From Prevotellaceae bacterium (GTDB lineage: Bacteria; Bacteroidota; Bacteroidia; Bacteroidales; UBA932), in the NCBI GenBank assembly GCA_031268055.1, contig JAIRXY010000165.1, positions 1-6,392 of the forward strand: a DNA stretch of 6,392 nt, given 5' to 3'. The position numbers and the translations under genes were made by a program. A model generated the notes under the pieces. That model was not told the DNA's origin and searched no databases. It saw only the letters and a list, made by a program, of their open reading frames with translations. Positions 6,367 through 6,392 of the stretch are shown here, piece by piece. Each line of letters starts with the position of its first letter. The first letter of the stretch is position 1.

Positions 6367-6392
6367 ATGAACGTAAGGTTTCTTACCAGCTC
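6367..6392 (+). CDS. Possible start of a further gene, cut by window edge
   Basis: An ATG preceded by five A bases opens a frame reading M-N-V-R-F-L-T-S to the end of the window, with no stop. The A-rich start and a promoter-like element 25 bp upstream suit a Bacteroidota gene start. Eight codons are too few to identify a family or even to be sure that it is coding. Confidence 0.3.

Noticed and set aside
1..6392. CRISPR arrays, tRNA or rRNA genes, insertion sequences and attachment sites
   Set aside because: No spaced direct repeats, cloverleaf or rRNA-like sequence, transposase or terminal inverted repeats were seen. The window is nearly filled by four conserved genes.

Overview
The window is a chromosomal segment from a member of the Bacteroidota, most likely the order Bacteroidales. 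Three things point there: components of the type IX secretion system (T9SS), which is confined to this phylum; promoter-like sites of the Bacteroidota form (TAnnTTTG with an upstream TTTG); and A-rich start regions without strong Shine-Dalgarno sequences. The coding DNA is moderately GC-rich and the gaps between genes are AT-rich. The order porU-porV-ispF matches, from memory, the order in Porphyromonas gingivalis. I cannot name the species.

Layout. Bases 1-913 (minus strand) hold most of a PorP/SprF-family outer-membrane protein gene whose 3' end runs off the left edge. A 57-bp divergent gap (914-970) carries promoter-like elements for both strands. Bases 971-4387 (plus) encode PorU, the T9SS sortase, with the gingipain-type His/Cys pair at H656/C690 and a C-terminal domain of the T9SS-cargo/FlgD type. 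A 112-bp AT-rich gap (4388-4499) contains a good promoter and several short upstream reading frames. Bases 4500-5705 (plus) encode PorV, the outer-membrane shuttle of the T9SS. After 3 bp comes ispF (5709-6212), an enzyme of the MEP isoprenoid pathway. The last 180 bp are non-coding and AT-rich, with promoter-like sites and probably the first codons of another plus-strand gene at 6367.

How the genes work together. In the T9SS, cargo carrying a conserved C-terminal domain crosses the outer membrane through the Sov/SprA translocon and is collected by PorV. PorV delivers it to the attachment complex, where PorU removes the domain and joins the protein to anionic lipopolysaccharide. PorP/SprF proteins belong to the trans-envelope part of the system or act as partners for particular cargo. 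IspF makes an isoprenoid precursor and has no known direct part in secretion, although it probably shares the porV transcript. The genes belong to known families, and I see no wholly new system. The points most worth checking are the lone PorP/SprF gene divergent from porU, the crowded porV leader, and the recurring TGCAC-type promoter-like motif.
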